Source: Marinobacter sp. LV10R510-11A (GTDB lineage: Bacteria > Pseudomonadota > Gammaproteobacteria > Pseudomonadales > Oleiphilaceae). From it: a DNA stretch of 64,000 nt. This document shows, piece after piece, positions 1 through 9,197 of this stretch (positions are counted from its first letter, which is position 1; every line of letters begins with the position of its first letter). The translations under genes and the position numbers were made by a program. The stretch lies in contig NZ_LT907980.1 of assembly GCF_900215155.1 (NCBI RefSeq), forward strand, positions 620,001-684,000. The letters run 5' to 3'. The notes under the pieces are model-generated. The model was not told the origin of the DNA. It saw only the letters and a program-made list of their open reading frames with translations, and did no database searches.

Positions 1-114
1 TGCACCTTTGCAGGTGATGGCAGATAGCGTTTTATGAACTTCTTTGGCATTAGGAAGCTCTACCTTCAAGTAGACTAAACCTCCGGCGGCAAGGATGGCG
101 CCGACAGATAACAT
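1..114 (-). CDS. possible 5' end of a membrane protein, cut by the left edge
   Basis: On the minus strand a frame is open from about position 165 to the edge. Its first ATG is at 114 and gives 38 residues: a hydrophobic stretch (residues 1-17) and then a polar segment containing VELPNAKEVHK. This could be the signal anchor of a membrane or periplasmic protein transcribed divergently from comEC. I do not recognise the family, and no good Shine-Dalgarno precedes the ATG. All three plus-strand frames stop within the first 40 bases, so the edge is not the end of a plus-strand gene. It could equally be non-coding spacer. Confidence 0.22.
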   Translation of the reverse strand, partial: MLSVGAILAAGGLVYLKVELPNAKEVHKTLSAITCKGA

Positions 115-131
115 TATCGGGAGGACAAGGA

Positions 132-2639
132 TTGTCCGAAAGCTCTCATAATTGCCCCAGCCTCTTTAATTGGCGGGGCTCAGCAGTGCGTTTTATAGCA
201 TTCTCTGCAGGAATCCTCAGAGCACTCGTCAAAGTGCAATTCACAGTACTTGGCATCTTCGCATTTTCCTGCGGCGTCATCTTACTTTATAGGCTAGCGG
301 TGTTGCCACCTCCAGTGTTGCTGCTCGGGGCCACACTTCCAGCTTTATTTTGGTTTTTGCCGATACGCCAGCTATTTTCAGCAGCTTTTTGGTCTATTGC
401 GATCGGTTTTTCATTGGGTGTTTTTTGGGCAGGGCTTTCGGCTCATGAACGCCTTGAGGAGCGGCTTCCCGCTGGTCTAGAAGGTGAAAAAGTTCATGTT
501 TCCGGATATGTCTGTGACCTCCCGGTTGCTGGCAGTTTTGACAGCATCCGTTTCAGCTTCTGTGTAACCCGCTGGTACGGGAATTCCCTGATCCCGGAGG
601 CCAATACCTCTCTGCCGAAAAAATTACGCCTGGCTTGGTATGGCCAGCCTGAAGGGCTTCTTCCAGGCCACCGGTTGCGCCTTGAGGTTGTGCTCAAACG
701 GCCTCACGGCACTTTGAATCCCGCAGGTTTTCGTTACGAGGACTGGCTATTCCGTAAAGGCTATCGCGCAACGGGTAGCGTACGCAGTGCGGTTCCAGAC
801 CCGTCCATATTCTGTACACCCGCGTGCCAGTATCATCGAATTCACGCCCAGTTGGCGAATTGGGTAGACGAACAATTCGCCGATGCCCGCCATCACCCTT
901 TGATTGCCTCATTATTGATAGGCAACCGCGGATACCTGTCTACCGAGCATTGGGACGTTTTTAAAGCAACAGGAACCATTCATCTGGTGGCTATCTCTGG
1001 CCTGCATTTGGGCCTGGTTGCTCTGGGTGCCGGGTTTGTTGCGCGCAGGCTGTTGCTGACAGTGTCTTCTTATCGCTTGAGTGAACGCTCTGTGCGCGTG
1101 GCCGTGTTTTTTGTGGTGCTGCTGTGCTGCCTACTCTATGCGTTAGCGGCGGGGTTTACGGTGCCAACCCGAAGAGCACTGATTATGGTGGCGGTCGGTA
1201 GTTGGTTCCTGCTAAAGGCCCGGCAGGTGTCGGTTTGGCATTCCCTTGTGATAGCTCTTGGGCTGGTTCTTTTGCTTGATCCTCTTGCGCCGCTGGACCA
1301 AGGGTTTTGGTTATCTTTTGGCGCAGTTTCTATGCTCATTTGTGTGTTCGCTGGTCGTTTGGGCGGCACAGGTTGGCTGGCCGGCCTGCTTCTCGCCCAA
1401 GGCGCAGTATTTGCGGGGCTCTGGCCGATCCTTGAGTTAGTCGGCCAAGGTCAGCCGGTTGCCGGCTTGCTTGCCAATATATTTGCCATCCCCTGGGTTT
1501 CTCTGGTTGTGATGCCAGCACTTATTGTTGGCGCGCTTCTGGTTGCGCTGTTTCCGGCGTTGTCGGGCTTGGTTGTGCCGCTTCTTGATGCGGTGCTTGG
1601 ATGGATGTGGGGTTTTCTTAGTTGGGTTGCCAGTATGAGCTGGCCCAGCCTTGATGGAAGCGCACCAGAGATTGCGGGGTTTGCTGTTTTGATGTTGCTG
1701 ATTGCGACGATACCTATCCGAGCGTTTCGCGTTGCCGGGATTGCTCTTGTACTGGCGTGGGCCACTGCCGCGAGCTTGCCAGGCGAGTCTGAAAACCCAA
1801 GGCTTGTTGGGCCGGAAGTAAGGGTGTGGGATGTTGGCCAAGGGCTCTCAGCCTTAGTGCGGGCGGGCGATGAAGTGTTGCTCTATGACACAGGGCCTGA
1901 AGTGAAGGGTGTGTTTTCCTCCGTAGAATCGGTTCTGTTGCCTAACCTGCGGGCCTTGGGTATCAGCCGCATCGACACGCTAGTTATAAGCCATGCCGAC
2001 AGCGACCACTCTGGCGGGATTGACCTACTTTTGAGGGAATTTGATGTCGGCCGGATCCTGACCGGTGAGCCTGACGCAATTCGTAAGAAGCTCGAGCAGG
2101 GCAGTAAGGTGAGTATCCAGAGCTGTGCAGGCGAAGGAATGCTGGGAGGTGAGCTGTCGCTGCACTTTTGGCAGGCCAAAGGTGGCTTTGAGGGCAACGA
2201 TGCATCTTGTGTTCTAAGTATCCGGCACGAGCCGGCCGCAATGGAATGGATTTTTCCAGGTGATATTAGCGCCCGCATCGAATCCCGCTACCTGAAAGAG
2301 TTCGCAAGCCAGTTGCCATCTAGCAAGCCTTATGAGCGTGTTGTTATTGCACCTCACCATGGCAGTAAAACTTCATCCTCTGAAGCTTGGGTCAGCGGGC
2401 TTAGCCCGAATTTGGTGATCTACACCGCCGGATACCGACACAGGTATGGCCATCCGCATAAAGACGTAACAGCGCGTTACCAGAGAGTGGGTGCTGAAGC
2501 ACTCAGTACCGCTTGCTCGGGCGGTGTGGTTATGACATTGGCTGCTGATGGCGCCCTAACAACCCAAGAGGCCCGCCATAACGCGCCCTTCTGGATCAGC
2601 GGCCCGGGCCTGACCAGAGATCATTGTAAAATACCGTGA
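132..2639 (+). CDS. comEC: ComEC/Rec2 DNA-uptake channel protein
   Basis: Inner-membrane channel that carries single-stranded DNA into the cytoplasm during natural transformation. At 835 residues it has the full ComEC layout: N-terminal membrane segments and soluble DUF4131-type region (about 30-230), the multi-helix Competence domain (about 245-530), and a C-terminal metallo-beta-lactamase-like domain (about 565-810) with the metal motif H621-A-D-S-D-H and a later APHHGS. The start is TTG, supported by GGGAGG 7 nt upstream; a GTG 18 codons later is the alternative. It heads the plus-strand run into exbB/exbD/msbA, the same neighbourhood as in pseudomonads. Nothing looks truncated, so transformation may be possible if pilus genes exist elsewhere. 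Confidence 0.95.
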   Translation: MSESSHNCPSLFNWRGSAVRFIAFSAGILRALVKVQFTVLGIFAFSCGVILLYRLAVLPPPVLLLGATLPALFWFLPIRQLFSAAFWSIAIGFSLGVFWAGLSAHERLEERLPAGLEGEKVHVSGYVCDLPVAGSFDSIRFSFCVTRWYGNSLIPEANTSLPKKLRLAWYGQPEGLLPGHRLRLEVVLKRPHGTLNPAGFRYEDWLFRKGYRATGSVRSAVPDPSIFCTPACQYHRIHAQLANWVDEQFADARHHPLIASLLIGNRGYLSTEHWDVFKATGTIHLVAISGLHLGLVALGAGFVARRLLLTVSSYRLSERSVRVAVFFVVLLCCLLYALAAGFTVPTRRALIMVAVGSWFLLKARQVSVWHSLVIALGLVLLLDPLAPLDQGFWLSFGAVSMLICVFAGRLGGTGWLAGLLLAQGAVFAGLWPILELVGQGQPVAGLLANIFAIPWVSLVVMPALIVGALLVALFPALSGLVVPLLDAVLGWMWGFLSWVASMSWPSLDGSAPEIAGFAVLMLLIATIPIRAFRVAGIALVLAWATAASLPGESENPRLVGPEVRVWDVGQGLSALVRAGDEVLLYDTGPEVKGVFSSVESVLLPNLRALGISRIDTLVISHADSDHSGGIDLLLREFDVGRILTGEPDAIRKKLEQGSKVSIQSCAGEGMLGGELSLHFWQAKGGFEGNDASCVLSIRHEPAAMEWIFPGDISARIESRYLKEFASQLPSSKPYERVVIAPHHGSKTSSSEAWVSGLSPNLVIYTAGYRHRYGHPHKDVTARYQRVGAEALSTACSGGVVMTLAADGALTTQEARHNAPFWISGPGLTRDHCKIP

Positions 2640-2711
2640 CATTGCGGGTGTGGCCTCGACCTGCAGCTATGCTAAAGTAGCGCGGCTTGTTAACAATCAG
2701 GGAGATCAAGC

Positions 2712-3338
2712 GTGTTCGAGTTGTTGAAAGCTGGTGGCATTCTGATGGTGCCAATTGTTGTCTGTTCCATCCTGGCGCTTGCGATCATTTTGGAGCGTTT
2801 TTGGAGCCTTCGGGCGTCTCGTGTATCGCCGCCTCAGACCATTAATGAACTTTGGCGCTGGATCAAGAAAAAAGACCTTAACGCCCGTAAGCTGAAGGCA
2901 TTGCAGAGCTCATCGCCGCTGGGTCGTGTGCTTGCGGGTGGTCTCATGAATGCCAAGCATGGCCGTGAGATCATGAAGGAGAGCATTGAGCACGAGGCCA
3001 GCCAGGCTATTCACGAGCTGGAGCGTTTTCTGAACCCGCTGGGCACCATTGCGACCATAACGCCACTGCTTGGTCTTCTGGGCACAGTGATTGGCATGAT
3101 CAAAGTGTTTGCTGAAATCCAGCTTGCAGGTGTCGGGGATGCGGGCAATCTTGCCGGGGGCATCTCGGAGGCCTTGATTACCACCGCTTCTGGCCTGAGT
3201 GTTGCCATTCCAGCGCTGATTTGTCACCGGTATTTTATTCGTCGGGTAGACGAACTGGTGGTGGGCATGGAACAGGAAGCCATCAAGCTGGTTGAAGTTG
3301 TACACGGTGACCGTGAAATCGACGTGGAAGGGGCCTAA
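2712..3338 (+). CDS. exbB: ExbB/TolQ/MotA-family proton channel subunit
   Basis: Inner-membrane subunit of a proton-driven energy transducer, partner of the ExbD-like protein encoded 5 nt downstream. The 208 residues show an N-terminal membrane segment (about 5-27), a cytoplasmic region, and the two helices of the MotA/TolQ/ExbB domain (about 105-185) with the typical PLLGLLGTVIGMI stretch. The start is GTG with GGGAGA upstream. This is a second pair besides the tolQR genes at 38.7 kb. Position between comEC and msbA-lpxK is shared with pseudomonads, but no TonB-like protein lies nearby, so the energised partner is unknown. Confidence 0.9.
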   Translation: MFELLKAGGILMVPIVVCSILALAIILERFWSLRASRVSPPQTINELWRWIKKKDLNARKLKALQSSSPLGRVLAGGLMNAKHGREIMKESIEHEASQAIHELERFLNPLGTIATITPLLGLLGTVIGMIKVFAEIQLAGVGDAGNLAGGISEALITTASGLSVAIPALICHRYFIRRVDELVVGMEQEAIKLVEVVHGDREIDVEGA

Positions 3339-3343
3339 ACGCC

Positions 3344-3769
3344 GTGAAGTTCACACGCCAGAGAAGTCAGGAAGTCGGGGTAGACCTTACGCCACTGATC
3401 GATGTGGTTTTCCTGCTGCTGATTTTCTTTATGGTCTCTACGACCTTTACGCGGGAAAGTCATTTGCAAGTGGAATTGCCAGAAGCCAGCGGTGAGCCAG
3501 CATCTGCTTCCGAAGTGAAGCAGATAGACGTTGTGATTAACGCGGAAGGCCAGTACATCCTGAACAACAACGCCCTCGTGAATAACCGGCGTGAGACCCT
3601 TGAACGGGGTGTGAGTGAGTTGGCTGAAGGTGATTACACTCTGCCATTCGTGATCACTGCCGACGCCCGTACCCCCCATGAGTATGTGGTCAGAGCCATG
3701 GACGTCGCGGGTCGTTTGGGTTTTTCCGGGCTGAGCATTACCACAGAACGTGAGGCCGAAAGCCAGTGA
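3344..3769 (+). CDS. exbD: ExbD/TolR-family transducer subunit
   Basis: Single-pass inner-membrane partner of the upstream ExbB-like channel. The 141 residues contain the characteristic segment DLTPLIDVVFLLLIFFMVST (residues about 15-34), where the Asp of LIDVVF is the proton-conducting residue of the family, followed by a periplasmic domain. Start is GTG. The stop overlaps the msbA start by 4 nt (GTGA), so translation is probably coupled and exbB-exbD-msbA-lpxK form one operon. Coupling to lipid A export genes hints at an envelope role rather than siderophore uptake; that is inference. Confidence 0.9.
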   Translation: MKFTRQRSQEVGVDLTPLIDVVFLLLIFFMVSTTFTRESHLQVELPEASGEPASASEVKQIDVVINAEGQYILNNNALVNNRRETLERGVSELAEGDYTLPFVITADARTPHEYVVRAMDVAGRLGFSGLSITTEREAESQ

Positions 3770-5544
3770 GTCATGCAGGATCGCCACCAGACCCGAAGAA
3801 AGTCCAATCTGGCGACAGCTGGGAGACATACAAACGCCTGCTGGCTTATGTAAAACCTTTTTGGTTGGCATTTTCTCTCGCGGTTTTAGGCAACGTTATT
3901 TACGCGGCTGCCTCCACGGGAATGGCCGCAGCCATGGAGTATGTAATAGCTGCTATTGAAAATCCCACCCAACAAAACCGAATTCTGCTCACTGCCTTAA
4001 TTGTAGGCATATTCACGTTTCGTGGTGTCGGAACATTTTTGAGTCAGTATTTCATCAGCTATGTCGGTCGGCACGTCATTAACGCGCTCCGCAACGACGT
4101 GTTCAACCGTTTGATGACGCTCCCATCCCGTTACTTTGACGAACATGCAGCCGGAAGATTGGTGTCCAAGCTAACCTTCAACGTTGAGCAGGTAGCGGAA
4201 GCCACTACGAATGCCGTAACGATTACTCTTAGGGAAGGTCTTACGATTGTCGGCCTGCTCAGTTTCATGCTGTACACCAACTGGAAGCTGACCCTGATTT
4301 TCCTAGCTGTTGGGCCTTTGATTGGAGTGGTCGTCAGTTATGCCAGCAAGCGCTTCCGCAAGATCAGTCAACGCATTCAGAGCTCTATGGGCGACATAAC
4401 CCACGTGGCTTCTGAGTCTATTATCGGGTATCGGGTGGTACGGACGTTTGGTGGCGAAGAATATGAAAAGCAGCGTTTTCAAAAGGTTAACGATCGCAAC
4501 CTAAAACAAAGCCTTAAGATGGCCTCTACCCAGGCTATCAGTATTCCGGTGATCCAGACTCTGGTGGCGGTGGCCATTGCAGCGCTCGTATGGACCATGC
4601 TGGCCCCGGAAATACGAGGCGAGATGACAACAGGCCAGTTGGTCGCGTTTATTACCGCGGCCACCACCATGGCCAAACCCATTCGCCAAGTAACATCCGT
4701 CCATTCGCAGATCCAGAAGGGCGTGGCTGCAGCGTACGATGTGTTCGAAACCATTGACGAAGTTCCCGAACAAGATCCGGGCTCCTATGCTCCTGAGCGT
4801 GTTGAGGGGAACATTGAATTTGATGACGTGTCGTTCCGTTACCGCGATCAGCTCGACAACGTATTGGAAGGCATCTCCGTCGATATTCCCGCAGGCCAGA
4901 GTTTGGCGCTGGTAGGGCGTTCGGGTAGTGGCAAATCGACGATGGTTAGTTTGCTACCCAGGTTCTATGAGTATACCGGTGGCGATATCCGGATTGATGG
5001 GCGCTCGCTTAAGGATTTTTCACTGAAAGCACTGCGAGCCCAGATTGCACTGGTTACCCAGAGCGTTGTGCTGTTTAACGATTCGATTGCGGCCAATATA
5101 GCCTACGGTGCGCTTCGGGAATGCAGCCAGGAAGAAATACGCGAAGCTGCGGGCAAAGCCCATGCATTGGAGTTTATTGATCGCATGCCGGATGGCCTAG
5201 ACACCATGATCGGGGATAACGGTGTGATGCTCTCAGGTGGCCAGCGGCAACGGTTGGCGATTGCCAGGGCATTGCTGAAGGATGCGCCCATATTGATTCT
5301 GGATGAGGCGACCTCCGCGCTGGATACTGAATCTGAGCGGTACATTCAGGAAGCCCTGGAAACCGTAATTCAAGGCCGGACGACCCTGGTTATCGCCCAC
5401 CGGCTTTCTACCATCGAAAATGCTGACAGAATTCTGGTTATGGACGATGGCCGCATTGTTGAATCCGGGCGCCATGACGAACTTATTGCCAAGAATGGCG
5501 CTTATGCCCAGTTACATCAAATGCAGTTCAGTGAGCACTCATGA
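3766..5544 (+). CDS. msbA: MsbA lipid A flippase (ABC exporter)
   Basis: Homodimeric ABC exporter that flips lipid A-core from the inner to the outer leaflet of the inner membrane using ATP. The 592 residues comprise a six-helix exporter domain (about 20-330) and a nucleotide-binding domain with Walker A GRSGSGKST (about 384), signature LSGGQRQR (about 488), Walker B ILILDEATSALD (about 506) and switch histidine in IAHRLST. GTG start inside the exbD stop; its TGA overlaps the lpxK ATG by 4 nt. The msbA-lpxK pair is a classic lipid A unit, which supports MsbA over a generic drug exporter. Confidence 0.95.
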   Translation: MSHAGSPPDPKKVQSGDSWETYKRLLAYVKPFWLAFSLAVLGNVIYAAASTGMAAAMEYVIAAIENPTQQNRILLTALIVGIFTFRGVGTFLSQYFISYVGRHVINALRNDVFNRLMTLPSRYFDEHAAGRLVSKLTFNVEQVAEATTNAVTITLREGLTIVGLLSFMLYTNWKLTLIFLAVGPLIGVVVSYASKRFRKISQRIQSSMGDITHVASESIIGYRVVRTFGGEEYEKQRFQKVNDRNLKQSLKMASTQAISIPVIQTLVAVAIAALVWTMLAPEIRGEMTTGQLVAFITAATTMAKPIRQVTSVHSQIQKGVAAAYDVFETIDEVPEQDPGSYAPERVEGNIEFDDVSFRYRDQLDNVLEGISVDIPAGQSLALVGRSGSGKSTMVSLLPRFYEYTGGDIRIDGRSLKDFSLKALRAQIALVTQSVVLFNDSIAANIAYGALRECSQEEIREAAGKAHALEFIDRMPDGLDTMIGDNGVMLSGGQRQRLAIARALLKDAPILILDEATSALDTESERYIQEALETVIQGRTTLVIAHRLSTIENADRILVMDDGRIVESGRHDELIAKNGAYAQLHQMQFSEHS

Positions 5545-6578
5545 CATCCTTGGTAGATCGGCTATGGTATGGCAAAGGCCGGCCATTGTTTTTGTTATCA
5601 CCGCTTTCATGGTTATACCGCGCCGTTGCTGAAGCACGTCGACGCAAAGCGATCAAAGCGCATACCCATAAGCTACCGGTACCGGTTGTGGTTGTGGGTA
5701 ACATCACCGCCGGAGGCACCGGCAAATCCCCATTAACGGCTTGGCTTGTGGGTACCATGCAATCGGCAGGCTGGCGCCCCGTTGTGCTCAGTCGCGGCTA
5801 TGGTGGCAATTCTTCTGATTACCCGTTGCTGGTCACCGAAGATACCTTGCCGTCCCTTGCAGGTGATGAGCCCGTTATGTTGGCTCAGGCAACGGGTGTA
5901 CCCGTGGTGGTTGATCCGGATAGGTGTCGGGGCGCAGCATTTGCACTCGATAATGACCTGGGCGACGTTCTCATCAGCGACGATGGGCTTCAGCATTATC
6001 GGTTGCCTCGTGACATTGAACTTTCAGTGTTTGATGGCAGCCGTGGCGTAGGCAACGGCGCGTTGATCCCCGTGGGGCCTTTGCGCGAGCCTGTCAGCAG
6101 GTTGGATACGGTTGATTTTGTGGTTGTTAACGGAGCTGCCGCGGCTGACGACGAGGGCCGAGTACCGCCAGAAGCGCTATCTGGCATCAAGCATCCACAG
6201 ATGTATGCCATGGATCTTCAACCAACACGCCTTGTTAACCTAAAAACCGGTGAAACCCGATCGCCCGAAAGCCTTCAAGGCCAGAAAATTCGCTCTATAG
6301 CTGGCATAGGTAACCCGGCACGCTTTTTCGATACCCTTAAAGGGTTGGGTGCAAAACAAATCGCCGTGCCGTTTCCTGATCATCATCGGTTTCGCCCGGA
6401 AGATCTCGGTGCCGAATCCGGCCACATGCTGGTGATGACGGCCAAGGATGGCGTTAAATGCCGCAGCTTTGCACCGGATAATGCGTGGGTGCTTTATGTT
6501 GAAGCAAGGTTGCCAAAGGCGTTTTCAGAGTCTTTTCTTGAAAAATTGCGGGCGAGCTTCGGGGCGCCCACTTCTTAA
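5541..6578 (+). CDS. lpxK: tetraacyldisaccharide 4'-kinase LpxK
   Basis: Phosphorylates the 4' position of the tetraacyldisaccharide-1-phosphate precursor to give lipid IVA, at the cytoplasmic face of the inner membrane. The 345 residues include the membrane-associating N-terminus and P-loop ITAGGTGKSP (about 53-62), followed by RGYGG and SDDGLQHY, both typical of LpxK. ATG start overlaps the msbA stop (ATGA). Followed 19 nt later by the trm112-like gene and then kdsB, so lipid A and Kdo activation are encoded together. Confidence 0.95.
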   Translation: MTSLVDRLWYGKGRPLFLLSPLSWLYRAVAEARRRKAIKAHTHKLPVPVVVVGNITAGGTGKSPLTAWLVGTMQSAGWRPVVLSRGYGGNSSDYPLLVTEDTLPSLAGDEPVMLAQATGVPVVVDPDRCRGAAFALDNDLGDVLISDDGLQHYRLPRDIELSVFDGSRGVGNGALIPVGPLREPVSRLDTVDFVVVNGAAAADDEGRVPPEALSGIKHPQMYAMDLQPTRLVNLKTGETRSPESLQGQKIRSIAGIGNPARFFDTLKGLGAKQIAVPFPDHHRFRPEDLGAESGHMLVMTAKDGVKCRSFAPDNAWVLYVEARLPKAFSESFLEKLRASFGAPTS

Positions 6579-6597
6579 CTGTCAGTGAGATCGCATT

Positions 6598-6786
6598 ATG
6601 GATAAAAAACTTGTGGCCATGCTGGCTTGCCCTGTTTGCAAGGGTGAGCTGAAACTGAATCAGGCAAGAACGGAACTGACGTGTTTCCAAGATGCCATGG
6701 CCTTTCCTATTCGTGACGGTATCCCAGTAATGCTGGCCACCGAGGCCCGCACACTCACCACTGACGAACGTCTTCACAAAAACTGA
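6598..6786 (+). CDS. Trm112-family small zinc-ribbon protein (YcaR-like)
   Basis: A 62-residue protein of the Trm112/YcaR family, commonly found between lpxK and kdsB in gammaproteobacteria. It has the paired cysteines LACPVCKG (C11, C14), another cysteine in TCFQ, and the family ending [11 protein letters not shown]. Trm112 proteins activate methyltransferases in eukaryotes and archaea; the bacterial partner is not established. It sits 19 nt after lpxK and 27 nt before kdsB, so it is co-transcribed. Confidence 0.9.
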   Translation: MDKKLVAMLACPVCKGELKLNQARTELTCFQDAMAFPIRDGIPVMLATEARTLTTDERLHKN

Positions 6787-6813
6787 GCAAGCTCTCTGCA
6801 GGATCGAAACCCT

Positions 6814-7629
6814 ATGTCTTTTACGGTTGTGATTCCGGCTCGTTATGCCTCCATCCGATTGCCTGGTAAACCGCTGCTGGATATTGCTGGCAAGCCCATG
6901 ATTCAGCACGTTTGCGAACGTGCAGCACAAAGCCAGGCCAGCCGCGTTGTTGTGGCCACAGACGATTTGCGTATCCAGGCAGCCTGTGAGGCATTCGGTG
7001 CCGAAGTTGTCATGACGTCACCCAACCATGTCAGCGGTACCGATCGCCTGGAAGAGGTTGTGCGTAAGCTGGGGCTTGATGCGGATCACCGTGTTGTAAA
7101 TGTGCAGGGCGATGAGCCTTTGATCCCCGCAGAGCTGATTGATCAAGTGGCGGACAACTTGGAACGCTATCCGGAAGCTGCAATTTCTACACTCTGTGAG
7201 CGCCTTCACGACCTTGAGCAGGTGTTCAATCCCAATGTGGTAAAGGTTGTGTTTGATGTAGCGGGGATGGCCCATTACTTCAGCCGCGCACCCATTCCCT
7301 GGGCACGAGATCACTGGAGTGATATTGGCAAAGATAACCTGACAGCATCCAACGCCGGGGCAGCGCTTAAGGATGGTACCGGGTACTTTCGCCATATTGG
7401 CATTTACGGATACCGCGCCAGTGTGCTGAGCCAGTTTGTATCCTGGCCCCCCGCGCCTACCGAACAGGCGGAGTCGCTGGAGCAGCTTCGAGCTTTGTAT
7501 AACGGTGCTCGCATTCACGTTGAAGTGGCCTCCGGAACGCCACCGGCAGGCGTTGACACCGAAGCGGATTTACAGCGGGTCAGAGCCTGGATGGCCAAAT
7601 CGATTGAAGCAGGAGAAAACGGGGCATGA
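6814..7629 (+). CDS. kdsB: CMP-Kdo synthetase KdsB
   Basis: Activates Kdo with CTP to CMP-Kdo, the sugar donor for the inner core of lipopolysaccharide; cytosolic. The 271 residues start with the nucleotide-binding signature [16 protein letters not shown] and contain [11 protein letters not shown] and the substrate loop around PIPWARD. Length is slightly above the roughly 250 of E. coli KdsB. Its TGA overlaps the ATG of the phosphatase gene by 4 nt, which makes kdsB-PTP-murB translationally coupled. Confidence 0.95.
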   Translation: MSFTVVIPARYASIRLPGKPLLDIAGKPMIQHVCERAAQSQASRVVVATDDLRIQAACEAFGAEVVMTSPNHVSGTDRLEEVVRKLGLDADHRVVNVQGDEPLIPAELIDQVADNLERYPEAAISTLCERLHDLEQVFNPNVVKVVFDVAGMAHYFSRAPIPWARDHWSDIGKDNLTASNAGAALKDGTGYFRHIGIYGYRASVLSQFVSWPPAPTEQAESLEQLRALYNGARIHVEVASGTPPAGVDTEADLQRVRAWMAKSIEAGENGA

Positions 7630-8105
7630 GTAAACGCGCCAGTGTGCTTTTTGTGTGTCTTGGCAATATTTGCCGTTCGCCGACCGCAGAGGGCGTATTT
7701 CGCAAACTGGTGGAGCAGGCTGGTTTGCAGGAGCAAATTCATATCGATTCCTGTGGAACCGGTAACTGGCACATAGGCAAGGGGCCGGATCCACGGTCAC
7801 GGGAAGCCGCCGGTAATCGGGGCGTTGATATCAGCACGCTTAAGGCCCGGCAGTTTACCGAAAAAGATCTAAATATCTTTGATTATGTGGTGGTTATGGA
7901 TCGCCAAAATCTCGCCGATGTGAAAGATATCTGGCATCAGAATGGCGGCACAAAACCCACTCTGTTTCTAGAATACGGTCACTCGGGCGTCACTGAAGTA
8001 CCTGATCCCTATCACGGTGGGGAGGACGGGTTTGAACAGGTACTCGATCTAATTGAGGAAGCTGGCCAAGGCCTGCTCCAGAATATTCAGGGGCGTATGG
8101 CGTGA
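7626..8105 (+). CDS. low-molecular-weight protein tyrosine phosphatase
   Basis: Cytosolic phosphatase of the arsenate-reductase-like LMW-PTP fold. The 159 residues carry the P-loop CLGNICRS near the N-terminus (C11-x5-R17) and the general-acid loop VPDPYHGG near residue 122. Such enzymes (Wzb, Etp, YwlE type) dephosphorylate tyrosine kinases or arginine-phosphorylated proteins; no kinase gene is in the window, so the substrate is open. It overlaps kdsB (ATGA) and murB (GTGA) by 4 nt each, an arrangement also seen in pseudomonads. Confidence 0.92.
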   Translation: MSKRASVLFVCLGNICRSPTAEGVFRKLVEQAGLQEQIHIDSCGTGNWHIGKGPDPRSREAAGNRGVDISTLKARQFTEKDLNIFDYVVVMDRQNLADVKDIWHQNGGTKPTLFLEYGHSGVTEVPDPYHGGEDGFEQVLDLIEEAGQGLLQNIQGRMA

Positions 8106-9142
8106 GCCCGCAAGCAGCACTGCAGGCGAAACTAAAAGAGAGAGTCGAGCTTTCAGCGCTCAATACTCTAGGCGTATCCGCCACAGCGCGGTTTTATATA
8201 GATGTTACGAACTTAGATGATTTGCGTGGAGCATTGGCGTGGGCGCAAGTAAACGGCCACAAAACACTAGTGCTTGGCGGCGGCAGTAATCTGGTTTTTG
8301 CCGGTGACTTCGCAGGCCTTGTGATTCGTATACAGATGGCTGGTCGATATTGGGAGCAGGCAGATGAGACAGGCGCAACACTGGTTTTGGGTGCGGGTGA
8401 AAATTGGCATCATGCCGTGTTGTATGCTGCCTCAACAGGCTACCGGGGTATTGAGAACCTAGCACTGATACCCGGCACGGCTGGTGCTGCACCGGTGCAG
8501 AACATAGGTGCTTACGGCGTTGAACTGTGCGATACCTTGGTTTCGGTTACAGCTCTGGATCGTGAAACGAATGAACGTGTGTGCCTTGATAATGCAGCCT
8601 GTGGTTTTACCTACCGCGATAGCCTGTTTAAACGCTCGCCAGGCAGATACATCATTACCGCCATACGGTTACGATTGTCCCGGAAAAAGCCTTTGCAGCT
8701 TGGCTACAGGGATCTTGAAGAATACTTGGGAGAAACGTTGTCTCAGGAACTCGATCCTCTAAAGGTCGCCGAAGCTGTGATGGCCATCCGCCGCCGTAAA
8801 TTACCGGATCCGGATATTATTCCCAACGTTGGCAGCTTTTTCAAAAACCCAGTGGTGGCCGCCGAACAGTTCCATGAGCTGCAATCTGCACACCCAAGTG
8901 TTGTCGGCTATCCGCAGAACGGCACCGTAAAGTTAGCCGCAGCTTGGTTGATTGATCAAAGTGGATGGAAGGGTTACCGAAATGCCCGCGTAGGCGTTCA
9001 CAATCGCCAGGCGCTGGTGTTAATCAATCATTCAGGTGGAACAGGGCGGGATGTGCTTGAGCTGGCTTCGGATATTCGCCAGTCGGTACAGAAACGCTTT
9101 GGCGTAGAGCTAGAGATGGAGCCAGGTATTGTGGGTGGCTAA
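8102..9142 (+). CDS. murB: UDP-N-acetylenolpyruvoylglucosamine reductase MurB
   Basis: Flavoenzyme that reduces UDP-GlcNAc-enolpyruvate to UDP-MurNAc, the second committed step of peptidoglycan synthesis. The 346 residues match the E. coli (type I) form: FAD-binding stretch VLGGGSNLVF (about 57-66), LIPGTAGAAPVQNIGAYG, the catalytic serine in NVGSFFKNP and a C-terminal glutamate in LEMEPGI. GTG start overlapping the PTP stop by 4 nt; the end of the long plus-strand run. It converges on proS with 55 nt between stop codons and no clear terminator. Confidence 0.95.
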   Translation: MSPQAALQAKLKERVELSALNTLGVSATARFYIDVTNLDDLRGALAWAQVNGHKTLVLGGGSNLVFAGDFAGLVIRIQMAGRYWEQADETGATLVLGAGENWHHAVLYAASTGYRGIENLALIPGTAGAAPVQNIGAYGVELCDTLVSVTALDRETNERVCLDNAACGFTYRDSLFKRSPGRYIITAIRLRLSRKKPLQLGYRDLEEYLGETLSQELDPLKVAEAVMAIRRRKLPDPDIIPNVGSFFKNPVVAAEQFHELQSAHPSVVGYPQNGTVKLAAAWLIDQSGWKGYRNARVGVHNRQALVLINHSGGTGRDVLELASDIRQSVQKRFGVELEMEPGIVGG

Positions 9143-9197
9143 ATGCTCACGATTAAACCTCTAACCTAGCCGCCCATCTGACGATCAAAACCTGCCT

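Noticed and set aside
3335..3871. 178-codon minus-strand open frame
   Set aside because: Antisense to exbD and the msbA start, which have clear family motifs; no ribosome site or recognisable protein.
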